In this document: in pieces, positions 12,737 to 25,128 of the stretch
Layout: each line of letters opens with the position of its first letter
Position numbering within the stretch: position 1 is the first letter of the stretch
Assembly (NCBI GenBank): GCA_023376005.1
Contig: CM042157.1
Span: 57,375,202 to 57,439,201 of the forward strand
DNA: 64,000 bases
Direction: 5' to 3'
Origin: Doryteuthis pealeii
Lineage: Eukaryota > Mollusca > Cephalopoda > Myopsida > Loliginidae
Made by a program: the position numbers and the translations under genes
Notes under the pieces: model-generated
Databases searched by the model: none
The model's input: the letters and a program-made list of their open reading frames with translations, nothing else
Told to the model about the DNA's origin: nothing

Positions 12737-13098
12737 CTGTAAGCAGGGGCTGTGGAATATACCGACTGCACCTCTGCAGAGGGTAAGAAACCCAAACTAA
12801 AACTAAACTGCATCTGATGGTAAAGTTCCAGTTTTGGATCTCTTTGGAGTGTTGAGTACCCCTTCATTGCGATTACTCCCAGGTCCACTGTGGCCCGGAG
12901 TAGCAGTACCTATTAGGGTCCCATCTATGGATTAAATAGATCAAAATAGGTTTTAAAATGATTTAAAAATGAGTTTAAAAACAATTGAATATCCAACAAG
13001 AATGAATAAAACAAATATTTCTTCGGCATAAAATAACCCAAGGGTTGATATGCCGTAAAATCTACCAACCAACCAACCAACCAACCAATCAATCACAC
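12735..13098 (+). mobile_element. Repeat D, internally deleted
   Basis: Head GGGGCTGTGGAATATACCGA, body with AAACTGCATCTGATGG, tail GGTTGATATGCCGTAAAAT and (CCAA)n. The segment between the head and AAACTGC is deleted. Confidence 0.8.
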
Positions 13099-13244
13099 AC
13101 ACACAACACACACACACACACACACTTTCACCAAAGGACTTTTCCCCTTTTTATTGCACATAAATATTTTCCTCTAGTTTTCCATACGTGATATAGAGAA
13201 GTTTACCAAAGGACTTTCTCCCTTACATTGCTTTCACACTTATT

Positions 13245-13295
<51 letters not shown>
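13245..13295. repeat. (CT)n microsatellite
   Basis: About 50 bp of CT followed by CTAT. Confidence 0.95.
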
Positions 13296-13304
<9 letters not shown>

Positions 13305-13439
13305 ATAGTTGTGAACATTTCTCTTAAAAAATCTATCACTCTATTTATAATCACCATCCACACAGACGTCAGGATTGGCGCCCGTACTACACACACAAAA
13401 CCCAAATTAGTTAGATGCAGCTCCCTGGCTCTGGGCGTC

Positions 13440-13822
13440 AATCCATTTACAATAAGGAAGAGTTTGTTACAAAACCATCGCTGCCGAGCGGCTTTATATG
13501 TTTCTGAGGAAAGCTAGGGGAGTAAACCCCTAAAACAAATCCGGAGCCGGAGTCCGTACGATGGAGTAACGCTGAACTTCAGCGTTACACAACTTTTGCG
13601 ACACTGCCGTTACCAAACTGCATTGGTTTCTTATCTTTCCTTTAGATCACAGCGGTAGTGCGGAGAGGGGGGATATGCTGCTTGGGCAAAAGCCCATCCT
13701 CCATATTATCTCGCCCAGGCTATGTAGTTAAAAAACAAAAAAACAAAAAAAAAAACAAAACAACTTTTGGACACTACTCCATCGTCTTTCGCAGACGGAA
13801 GGTTGCCAACAACAACAATTTA
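13440..13822 (+). repeat. Repeat G copy
   Basis: Longer copy with GGAGTAAACCCC, CGGAGTCCG, CTGCTTGGGC and the end GGTTGCCAACAACAA. It is interrupted by an A-rich insert near 13732-13763. Confidence 0.75.
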
Positions 13823-13934
13823 TAATCAATCAGTGTCCGAGCGACCGCTCCGTAACACAACTGACATGGCTACAGCTTGGAAGAATTTCCATTTTATATT
13901 TACATGTTGACATCGGTTTCATTACACTTTAAGC

Positions 13935-14815
13935 ATCTTGGTTGGTTGGTTGGTTGGTTGGATTTAACAGCATATCAACCCTTGTTGGATTATTTTATCA
14001 TAAAGACATTTTGTTTTATTCATTCTGGATTGGTATTCAGTTTTTAACTCAATTTTTTAAACACATTTTCTTAAACTCATTTTTCTATTTAACCCATAAA
14101 TAGGACCAAAACAGGTACTTACCACTCCAAGTCAGAGTGGACCTGAGAGTAATGGCGATGAAGCGGCACTCCACATTCCCCAGAGCTCCAAAATTGAAAC
14201 TTTATTAGATGTAGTTTAACGTCATATCCAGGACACTAGAACACCATCTATCACATGTATGATAAAAAGGGTTGAGGGCTTTGCCATAAGGACAATAGAG
14301 TTGGGACAATCATATAGGAGCTAGGTCTTGACGTGACCAGCAGATTGATCAGATGGAACTTCTCCGCCTGCCCGTTTTGCCTAAGAGTCAAAAAGGGGTT
14401 ATTTCCTATAACTCCAACATAAACAAAGGGGGACCACTCTTGATTGATAATTTATTTATTTTCCCATTAAACTAACCCTAAACCCCAACCTAACCCTAAT
14501 CCCGTCTTCTTTTTTCCTAGTAAATCAATAAATCAATAAATAATTTATCAGTCAAGGGTGGTCCCCCTTTGTTTATGTTGGAGTTATAGGAAATAACCCA
14601 AAGAGGTGTGTTGCATGTCCTGGACTGCTCAACCACCTGGATTCTGTCCTTAAGCATCATGAGTTACCACCCGCGGCCAACAGGTGGTCCTATTGGGGGA
14701 GATTTCTCTCCTCTGCAGAGGTGCAGCCTGTGTATTCTTCTGCTCCAGCCGGCAGGGCGGAAAATCCAAGGGTTGACATGTCGTAAAACACCAACAACCA
14801 ACCAACCAACCAACC
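13935..14815 (-). mobile_element. Repeat D interrupted by a MITE
   Basis: Reverse-oriented D running from GGTTGGTTGG at 13939 to the (CCAA)n run at about 14795-14813. The body is split at about 14398 by an inverted-repeat element and resumes at 14604 with GTGTTGCATGTCC. The final segment (GTTGACATGTCGTAAAACACC then CCAACC) is another tail, so two D tails face outward. Confidence 0.75.
14398..14603. mobile_element. MITE with inverted ends of about 60 bp inside D
   Basis: GGGTTATTTCCTATAACTCC at the left is mirrored exactly at the right. The AT-rich core contains ACTAACCCTAAACCCC and is related to the core of the element at 49555-49798. Confidence 0.85.
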
Positions 14816-14978
14816 ATTTTCTCTGATGTTTTTCACATCTTTTCCAAGTTTTACAATACAAATATCGCAACTTCCTGTTAGTCTGGTCGATTGGAAAAGT
14901 TACCAAAACATGTTTGGTATCATTGGAAGCATAATTTTATGCTCTGAAAGAAAAGAAAAACGCCTCTCTTATACCTAA

Positions 14979-15361
14979 CTAGAAGTGGCTACCCAACGTC
15001 GCCTGGGTAGAGGGAGTAAAAAGGTAGTTTCGCAGATCCATTATTGTTAAATTACAAGTTGGATCCTCGCAGGATACCCCATTAAAATCCCTATGTAAAA
15101 AAAGACCTCGCATTGGTCCAGCCACTCTGAAAAAAATTAATGTCTCCTATTTAAAATACTAAATCAAAAAATTCCATGCTGTTATCATTTAAATTTTATT
15201 TTTTTAATTATCTTCCCAAATATAAATCATTATTTTTCCTCAAAAAGCAAGATCTGGTGATAGTGAATGTGTATACATATTTACTTTGTCATTAATTGTT
15301 TTATTTTCATAGTTTCCTCTGGACATACATACACACAAACTGCCCTTTATATATGTATAGA
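14979..15361 (-). mobile_element. Complete non-autonomous Helitron
   Basis: On the minus strand it starts A/TCTATACATATATAAAGGG and ends with the hairpin CTACCCAGGCGACGTTGGGTAG, then CCACTTCTAG/T. TC start, hairpin a few bases before CTAG, and insertion between A and T are all canonical. It is 383 bp with no ORF. Confidence 0.85.
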
Positions 15362-15719
15362 TGAGGAACGATAAGGTGAACGCCTGTATGTTTTCCTAAA
15401 TGCCTTCCTTTTTATTTCACTTTCAGGACTTCTGATTTTATTATGTTCTAATGAAATTTTTGTATAAGTAGAATAGAGTGATCTGCCCCTGTGTCTAGGC
15501 TGAACAGGGTGATCTGCCCTTGACCATATACGATATAAATAAATGACTCAATACAGAATCAACCATTTGCATTGTACTCTGACGTCTGAAAGAAATGGTG
15601 ATCACATCTTTTGTGCTTAATAATTTTCATGGTTGTTTTTGCCACATTGCTGTTGAATATTACGTTTTTCGTCTTACTTCACTTCTCCTTTAAATTTATT
15701 TCTATTTCTCTTTTCAAAT
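15362..15719. other. Unassigned sequence upstream of the gene
   Basis: AT-rich, with no exon or repeat recognised. Promoter elements could not be identified. Confidence 0.4.
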
Positions 15720-15723
15720 TTCC

Positions 15724-15754
<31 letters not shown>

Positions 15755-16195
15755 CTTCTCTTTGTCAACTCTCTCTCCCTCGCACTCACAATCACTTTTT
15801 TTTGTCACCCTTTTTGTCACCTTACTCTTTATATGACATAATATATCTCTCTCACACTCTCTCTTTTTCACCTCTCTCTATTTCTCTCACTTTCTCTCTA
15901 TTATATCTCCCTCTATCTCCTCTCTCTTTTTTACCTCTTTGTTAGTCTCCCTCTATCATTCTCTCTCTGTCACTCTCTTTCTCTTTGTCTCCTTTTTCTC
16001 AATTTTGGTCACCTCTATCTTCATCACCTACTCTCCCCCTCTTTGTCACGTCTTTGTCTATCTTTCATTATCCCTCTTTTTGTCACCCTCTCTCTTTTTG
16101 TCACCCTCTTTCTTTTTTGTCACCCTCTCTCTTTGTCATCTCTCTCCTCCCCCTCTCTCTCTCTCTCTCTCTTCTCCGACAGACATACACCCATA
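15720..16195. repeat. CT-rich tract with TTTGTCACCCTCTCTC units
   Basis: CT runs with a repeated TTTGTCACCCTC motif, ending about 60 bp before the start-codon exon. Confidence 0.9.
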
Positions 16196-16254
16196 CTTTC
16201 TTTTTTGATATAGATAACACATTTAACGCATTTGTTTTCTTTTTTGAATTACAG

Positions 16255-16333
16255 ATGAATATTGGAATCCTATTTGGAGCGTTAGTGATGTCTTTTAAAA
16301 TGAAAAAGCTTCCATTTCTTTTAATGTTATCAG
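16255..16333 (+). CDS. Exon 1 (coding): start codon and signal peptide
   Basis: The ATG sits directly after a pyrimidine-rich tract ending in TTACAG, so this is probably the second exon, with the 5' UTR exon upstream. An unspliced first exon is also possible because the frame stays open upstream through low-complexity sequence. There are 26 codons plus one base (phase 1), and the donor is CAG/GTAAAA. Methionines at 1, 12 and 16 are all in frame. The stretch [11 protein letters not shown] starting at Met16, continued by AHFIV from the next exon, is the best classical signal peptide (basic n-region, then a hydrophobic core). Translation may therefore start at Met12 or Met16. Confidence 0.75.
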
Positions 16334-16382
16334 GTAAAATAAATTTCTTAAAAATAAAATATTTTTTAGGTTAGGCATGAAA

Positions 16383-16432
<50 letters not shown>

Positions 16433-16648
16433 GTAGGTAGAAGGATGGTGAACAAGAAATGAAAATCAAAACAAATCTAAGAGTTGAAACGTTTCGTCCG
16501 AATTCATACAGACAGCATCGGTCAAATGATTTTTATTGAAAGCAAAATTTCGTGCAAGTACAAGTGAATTTGGTGAGGGGGGGGTGAGTTAGTAGCGGAA
16601 GTGAAGGAGAGAGGTTAGGGGCAGACATGAATGAAGTGAGGGTAGTAT

Positions 16649-16746
<98 letters not shown>

Positions 16747-19700
16747 GATGATGTGAATATATATCTATCAATCTATCTTATGAATCTTATCTATCTTATT
16801 ATTTATCATAGAGCACAATACATTGAACTAATCTAACTACTAATCTAATCTAATACATTGAGCTAATCTAACTATTGTTGTTAGATGGGGCTCATTAGCC
16901 TTGGTTGGCAACCATCTAAGACAAGGAAAAGTCCGATACAAAACCTCCGCTGCCTAGTAGCTTTACCTCATCCCAAGGAAAGGCTTGGGGAGTAAACCCC
17001 AAAACAAATCTGGAGCTGGAGTCCCTAAAGTGATGTGATGCCGAAAACCAGTGCTACCCAGTAACTCCTGCGAGAATACCGCTGCAAAACTGCATTAGTT
17101 CCTTACCTTTCCTTTGAATCACATCGGCATTGGAGAGGGAGGATTTGCTGCTTGGGCAACAGCTCATCCTTCATATGAATCCGCCCATGCTACATAGTTC
17201 CGCGAAAAATTGGACACTACGCCATCGTCTCTTGTAGACGGAAGGATGCCAACAACAAAAAATAGAGTAGTCTCCCTTTATTAGTTGATTTGACTGAATT
17301 TTGTGGATGTTTTATTTTGATTTTTCGGACATTTGAAGAGGACAACAGTCCGAATAATCAAAATAATATATACCATTTGTATTATCAGGATTCTTCGGAC
17401 TTTATAGTTATATACGCAACGTTTCGGCCGATGTGTCCTCTATCCTTCTTCAGGTGTTTCGTGTCGAACTCGAGAATCTTCTCGAATTCGGGAAACTTCT
17501 CTTCGATCTTGGGAACCTACTAGTCGAACTTGGGGGGCTTCATGTTATAATCGGGTGCATTCACGGAACTTTGAACCGAACCCTTTATTCAATTCACCGG
17601 GGGTAGCCTGTTCTCATTCCATTAATCATAACTGGACACAGGTGTTAAGTTATGTTCAGTATTCTATGTATTATCGAGTTCCCGAGTACGACAAGAAACA
17701 CCTGAAGAAGGTCGGAGGGCATATCGACCGAAACGTTGTCTAAATAACACTAAATATGAGGACAACAGCCATAAAAATCCAAATAATACACATTATCAAG
17801 TCTCATCTAATAAATAATACATGCCATCATTTAATGTTTTGATTCGATGATGCCCATCAACGACGAGGGAAATCTCCGTGGCGTAGTGGCTAACGTGCAG
17901 ACTGTGATATCGTAGTAAGAGAGTTCGAACTCAGTTGTTTTTATGTTCACTTTCAGATTAATGTGCTTGAAAATGTATAAACCCCAGCAATGGCTTAAAT
18001 AGTACCACTACTGTTCTTCTAAAAGGATGGATTTGGTATTAAGATAACCCAAGAACATTAATATGCCATCAAAACAAAGAAACTGTCAAAGACAAGAAAA
18101 AAGAAATGGATATTATGCTTCTATGATTTTCTAAAATATAGATATATAAATAAAGCTCCCTTTGAAGTCTTTTAATATTCAGAAGTAATCTTAGGCTAAG
18201 ACTGCTCATAGAGATATCAAAAGCATTAATTTAAATCAAGTAACAATTTTTTTAGCCATATTTATTTCATGATATATACTAGCAAAATAAAAAAAATCCC
18301 TCCGGGCGATGTAAAAATAAATTTTTGAAAGATATTGCTTGAGGAGGTGGAAGTTAAAAATTAAATGTCGGAGAGTTTGAACCAGAAATCATGAAATCAT
18401 CAAATTTATTAAAGGAGTAAAAAAAATAAAAACAATTTGAAATCGAAACTAAGTTCTATTAACTTTGAATATCTATTAAAATAAAACAAACTATATATAA
18501 ATATGATACTGAGGATGTATCTATTAAAACTTGTTTTAAAAAACAATGAGGACTGTCTAATGTTGCATGCTCAAATTTTGAGTGTATTTATTCTATGTTA
18601 TGACGATTTCGGGTATAGTGACGTAAGCAGTGATGTAGTTTTTTTACAGACAAAAACCGGAGGCGAATCTCCATTATTGATAGACTAGTACAAAATAAAA
18701 AAAACACCATCTAGGCGATGTAAAAATAGATTTTTGAAAAATATTGCCTGAGGAGTGGGGGTGGGGGTAAAAATTCAAAGTATGCGAGTTTGTACCCTAA
18801 GTAAGTAAAATCATCAAATTCATTAAAGGATCAAAAAATAAAACAATTTGAAATGTAAACTTTAAATATGTATTAAAATAAAACAAACTATATATAGATA
18901 TATAATACCAGTCATGTATTTATTAAAAAAACAATGAGGATTATTATAGACATGCTGCATGCTCAAATGTTGAGTGTATTTATTCTATGTTATGACGATT
19001 TCGGGTATAGTGACGTAAGCAGTGACGTAGTTTTTTTACAGACAAAAACCGGAAGCGAATCTTCATTATTAATAGATTAATAGATAGATATATGAGTGCA
19101 ATCCCAAAAGTAAGCTCTCCAAGGTGCTAGGGAAGGAGAGACATTGTTTGTGCAGCTATTAGTAAAACTGTTGTGTTTGTTGTGTATACATCTGCTCACT
19201 GTCATGGTCACTCTTGGCTGGGCAGTCATTTCTGATGGAGCTCCCTATTGAGGCTACTGTGTGATGATGGTTGTTGATTGTTTTAAAATTTGATATTGTC
19301 ACCCTTATGTCTCATATTACAAACAATTTTTTTCTCTTCAAAATAGTCTGTTTTCAATTGTAAGAATGACTATTAAAAACAAGTAAATTTTTCAAAAAAG
19401 AAACAAAAATCCAATTGTGGGGTGAGTCCTTGTGGCATAGTGGATAATGTATTGGACTGTGATATCATAGTAAGGAAGTTCAAACTCTAATTGTGCTATT
19501 ATGTACACTTTTGGACTAATACTCTTGGGAAAGGTATGAACCCTCTCATCTCCCCTGCTATGGGTTAAATACTACTACTACTGTTCTTCTAAATGGATGG
19601 ATTTGGCAGTAAATAACCTATAAAGGTTAATATACAATTAAATAAAGAAACCAAACTAAGAATGCAATAATTTTTAATCCTTTTATTTGGATTTTATTAT

Positions 19701-22700
19701 CAATTTAAATCAACATGAAATTGTCTATTTTTAAAACTTGACATTTGTACTATTTTTTAAGCAATAACTTATGATAATTTTCAAACAGATCTATTTGATC
19801 TATAGATGGGATCCTAACCCTCTAATCTCCCCTGCTATGGGTTAAATAGTACTACTACTGTTCTTCTAAAAGGATGGATTTGGCATTAAATAACCCACGA
19901 AGGTTGATGTATCATTACACAAAGAAACTAAGCCGAAGCTTAGCAAATGAACAACAGTTGTATGTGCTATATACAAGGGATATTTAATAAGGTGTCCTAC
20001 CGTGGTGTAATGGTTAGCAAGCTAGTCTCGCAAATCCATTAATACTGAATAGAATAACAGTCAAGTCAAAGCACCGGTTCTCGATAGATCACCGAAGTTA
20101 AGCAGCGATGAGCCTGTTCAATACTTAATTGGCTGACCACTTTAGCAATAGCAGGTACTGTAAGCAACACGAGTCCTTTGTTTATCAAAATGACTTGATT
20201 CGACATTAAATAACCAAAAAGAAGGTTGATATGCCGTAAAACAAAACAACCAACCAACCAATACGGAATAGTGAGTTCGATCCTCACTAGATGCCCCATG
20301 TTGTATACTCTTCTTTTTACTTCTTACTTCTATTTTTCTTCTGTTCATCTTTCGTATCTTACGTTCTTCTGCTAGCGTCTCTTCTAACATCTCTTCTAGC
20401 GTCTGGACTTCGTCTTGGTGGTCGGTCGCACTTAACTCATTTCTTCTTCTAGGTCAGTCTTGTTACCAAGTCATTCATCAACCACAAAACCATGTTATTT
20501 TCGTAAGCTTTTATTTACTTAACTAAACATTTCATGTAACTAAACATACCGCGCGTATGCAGTGAGCTCCAGTTAAGGCAGTACATCTTCTCTGCCTGAC
20601 GTCCAAACTGAAACTGAAGACCCAACCAGATCCCACGTGTCTTCACGTATTTCGCGGGCTTTCTGTAATATTCCATGGAAAGTCCCGCCCGTGATATGAA
20701 AAGGGCCATCCCCTCAGAAATACAGGGGATTGACAATAATCTTATGCAACCGCATAGATATTGTAACACCCATACTTGCGACTTTGTGTCACATCCAACT
20801 CTTGGCGAACGGTTTGGGTGAATATCTACGAGGGCATTCAATAAATAAGGTGAATTATGTCCAAAGGGTTGGCAATAGAAATCACTGTTTTCATGTAGTA
20901 ATATTACAATTATTCACAGGTTCACTCTGACCCGGAGTGTGTGTACCTGTTAGAGCCCCATCCATGGGTCAAATAGATCTGTTTAAAAATTATTTGTATT
21001 TGATAGAGCCGTTACAAAAACAACCCTCTTCAGAAACAACTACACATAAAATCTAATTATGAACGTAAAATGAACGCGATTCCCTAACCTCTAGGCATGA
21101 AATAAACCTAGACAGGTTGACATGCCGTCAAAATTAATGAATGAATCAATCAACAACCATCCTCTTATGTCTTCTCTCTTTCTATCTGTCTCTCTTTCTT
21201 TCTCTCTCTCACACACATACATTCTTATTCTCTTTTTCTATCTCTCTCTTTTATCACTTTCTCTCACACTTTCTTTCTTTCTTTCTTTCTTTCTCTCTCT
21301 CTCCTCTCTCTCTCTCTCTCCCTATCACTCTCTCTTACTACCTTCTTTCTTCCTTCCTTCCTTTCTTTCAATTTCTCTCTCACTTTCTTTCTCTCTCTCT
21401 CTCTTTCACTTTCTCTCTCGGTTTCTTTCTTTCTTTCTCCCCCCATCTCTCACGTGTTTCACTAAGTCCACAGTCTGATACATGAATTATTAGCTGAATT
21501 TTAATCTGATATTTGAGCGCCGTATAATGTTTGATTGATGTGATTAATATTCATTATTGAATTAAGTTCATTCCTAATGAAAGAGATTATGTTGAAAAAT
21601 AAATACTCTTTGTATAAAATATATTTTTATCATCATTAGGATATGGATTTCTTACATACCAACTAACATACAACATTTACTAATAGAATTTTACAATGTG
21701 CCAATCCCTGAATAATACCAGATGTATATTTGGGTTTATAAGAATTGATTTTAGGGTGGGAGGGGGGAGTTGTCCCTTCCCCATTCTCTCTCGTTGTTGG
21801 TAGTTTAAAAAATGCTTCACTAATTGCAAATCTAGAATAAAAAGTAAAAAATAAACTGAATGCCTAAGTTTTCTATTCTCGACTCCTTTACAAAGGCCGT
21901 CCAGTCGGCTGGGGCTGTCGAATACACCGACTGCACCCCTGCAGAAGGGTAAGACCACTGACACGGTTGGGGCTGTAGAATACGCCGACTGCACCCCTGC
22001 AGAAGGGTAAGACCACTGACACGGTTGGGGCTGTAGAATACCGACCGCACCTCTGCAAAGGGGTAAGAGCACCTCTGCAGAGGGTAAGACCACCGTGTTG
22101 GCTGGGGCTGTAGAATACACCGACTGCACCTCTGCAGACGGGTAAGACCACCGTGTTGGCTGGGGCATTAGAATACGCAGACTGCATCCCTTCAGAGGGG
22201 TAAGAACCACCTCACCCCCAATTGGGCCACCTATTGGCCTTGGTTGGCGACTTGTGATGCTTAAGGACGGGATACTGGTTACTAAACAGTCCATAATATG
22301 CAACACACCACTTTGGCCCTTACTTAGGCTAAACGGCGGTCGAAGAGGCCCTTCCAATCAAGGTTGGTATGTCATTATGACAAAGAAAACAAGTTAAACC
22401 ATTGCACATTTTATTGGTCTCATGAACTACTTTCTTATGTCTGTCTTACCTATCGTCCATGGGCTTCGGCTTCTAGACCGGTAAGCGATGGTAAAATTAA
22501 TCGTATGACCAAGGAGGTCGTCCCCCAGGAAACACCTACGACAGGATTTATTGTTTGGCGCCTGATGCATCCAAAAAGCGAATGCTGAAGGGATCATGCA
22601 ATTTTTGCATTAGCCACCACATAAGCTTCGGTTTGTGCGTGGTTCCCCATGTTAAAAGGTCTGTGTGTAAATCCGACCTCGTGAGAGGTCAGGAAAATAT

Positions 22701-24622
22701 ACTTACCATATACTTATCATGCGTGTCTTAATTAGTGTCTGGCAAACTCTTGAAATGCATGCTGGGATACAAAATTCTGATTATTTGGTCTTCAAAGTGA
22801 CTTTTTTCTAAAATGTGTCTCTCTCCAAAATGAACGAATAACTTGCAAAATACAGGACATTTTATCATTTCGCTTTTTTCTTTTTTTTCCTTCTTTTTCC
22901 TTTGTGTGTGTGTGTTCTTTTTAGGAAGTTTCTCCGTTGTCAATTTTGTTTTTAGGAATTAAGAATAAACAAATCGGAGTTCAAGTCTCTAATGGAATTA
23001 TTTCATAATAGACAAAACGTGACCCGTTGGGTCACCCATTGAGCTCTGGGTAGATAATTAGGAATAGGGAAATGTGAGTTTGCAAAACGAATTAGATTTA
23101 CCCCCCCCAAAAAAAAAACCCCAACAAAACATTAAAATCATTTTGTAAGATTTCTAAGAAAGGGAACATTTGACCTAATTTAAATGTATTAAGAGTCAAG
23201 ATGTTGGCCCGTTGGCTGTTCATGAAACTTAACATACAAATAAGTTTCATACTTCCAATCTCTTTCTCTCTCTTTCTCTGTCTCTCTGTCTCTCTGTCTC
23301 TCTCTCTCTCTCTAGTCACTGAGAAACTAACATATATAACGCGGAGGTAATCAAGATATACATAGAGAGGAGGAAAGTAATAGGCAGAATGTGAAGTAAG
23401 AGACCAGTCAGTTTTTGACTTAATTGCAAAGTACGACTAATTAGAACCAATTAAATGGAATTATTTACAAACATAACTCAATCCTAAAACTAAGGAATAA
23501 TTTGATATAACTTTAGGGTTATTAAACTAAACAGTAAAAAAGCCTTTATGAGACAAAGATTGATTCGCTCAGATAATAGATGATGGGAATTGTGCTTCAC
23601 GGAATAATCATCGCGTAAGAAAATTGAATTGGCAAGCCGTGTTCAAATCCTGGACAAAGCTGTTTGAATTGCACTTCACACTAATGCCCTTAGGAAAGGC
23701 ATGAATAATAATAATCATCTGGAGGTTGCAGGTTCAATCCTGACTACAGGTGAAAGTAACATAGAATACTAAACATAGCTTAACACTTGTACCTAGTTAT
23801 GGTCAACGGAATGAGAACTCTCTATCCTAATAGATTAAATATGTTGAATTTTTGGATATAAGGTGTGTGCTAGATGCCCGCTCCTACATATAGACTAGGC
23901 CAGAATCATGTGATCTATCTCTTGGCCAATCACTGGCAGTATTCTGAGGCGGATACAATACTTAACCGACCTTACTGGTCATAATTACTGTGATATTCTT
24001 TGACGACGAACATAGGATTAAATCACTGGACTTTACCAATTCGCAGGATAGGACTTATACGCTTACCAAAGGATTCCATAACACAAGACTTTCTTTAAGC
24101 CCTTTTCAACTGGCCAATGATGTCATTTAAAAACCCAACAAAATAAAGGGTTCGGTTTGAAGTTCCGTGAATGCTCCCGATTATGACATAAAGATCATTG
24201 GGTTTTGTGTGCGGTGGGTGGGTTCTTTTTATAATTTTATTAAAAGTTTTTCTGTTGTCAATTTCGATTGAAGGAATTAAAAATAAACAGATATGAGTTC
24301 AAATCTCAACTGAAGGTATTTCATATGATGGGATGCGTGTTTAGCCTAATGGTCATCGTGGAAGAAAATCAAATCGGTAACCCGGGTTCAAATCCTAAAC
24401 GAGGTTGTTTGGGTTTAACTTTACACTAATACCATGAAGAAAGGCATGAATCTATTTCTTTTTACCAACCAGCTATGGATAGATAATAGGATCAACCGGG
24501 TTCTTCAGCTTTGTTAAGGCAACCAGACTAGGAGAAGGACAAGTCAGAATACAAACCAGCTGTACTCCGCTTAAAGATTAACCTCGTGTCGCACCTTGCC
24601 CGTGGTTGAAGTGTTGGGTATT

Positions 24623-24685
<63 letters not shown>

Positions 24686-25074
24686 TACCAACCCCTCCGT
24701 ACGAGCAGGATTCGACGGTGCTAATACCCTTGGGAAAGGAATAAATCCAATTCTCCCTCCGGCTATGGCTAAATAGCAGGGCAGACTGGGCTCTTTAACC
24801 ATGGCTAGGTAACCAGTCTAAGAGAAGGAAAACTCTGAATTCAAACCTGTTAAACTTCGCTTAATAAATTGACCTTGTCAATAAGATAAAACGAAAATTG
24901 TTCCAACCTGTAGCCGTATCAGTGCCACTGTACTCTTCACCTCTTGGACTTTAACGATACGCGTAAAGAAAAAAAGTTAGGAAACACACAAGGATTCTGC
25001 CCACTATCTTGAAAACACACACACACACACCCACCACACACACACACACACACACACACACACCACACACAATA

Positions 25075-25128
<54 letters not shown>

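Larger units (their letters stand above)
19999..20800 (+). mobile_element. SINE K split by a 5S-derived SINE and a solo LTR
   Basis: K pieces are 19999-20052 (head CGTGGTGTAATGGTTAGC), 20272-20298 (box B GAGTTCGATCCTCACTAG) and from 20773 (CATACTTGCGACTTTGTG). The intact relative at 51548-51672 shows these were contiguous. Both insertions have clean target-site duplications. Confidence 0.85.

Noticed and set aside
17702..17745. Functional hammerhead ribozyme
   Set aside because: The core has an extra base after CTGANGA, and I could not fit stems I and III with a GUH cleavage site. Kept only as a hammerhead-like motif.
20066..20160. 5S rRNA gene
   Set aside because: The first 25 or so bases are missing, it has many changes, and it carries a SINE tail with target-site duplications.
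21680..22357. 225-residue minus-strand open frame
   Set aside because: Antisense to the D minisatellite; the repeated peptide simply reflects the 60-bp repeat units.
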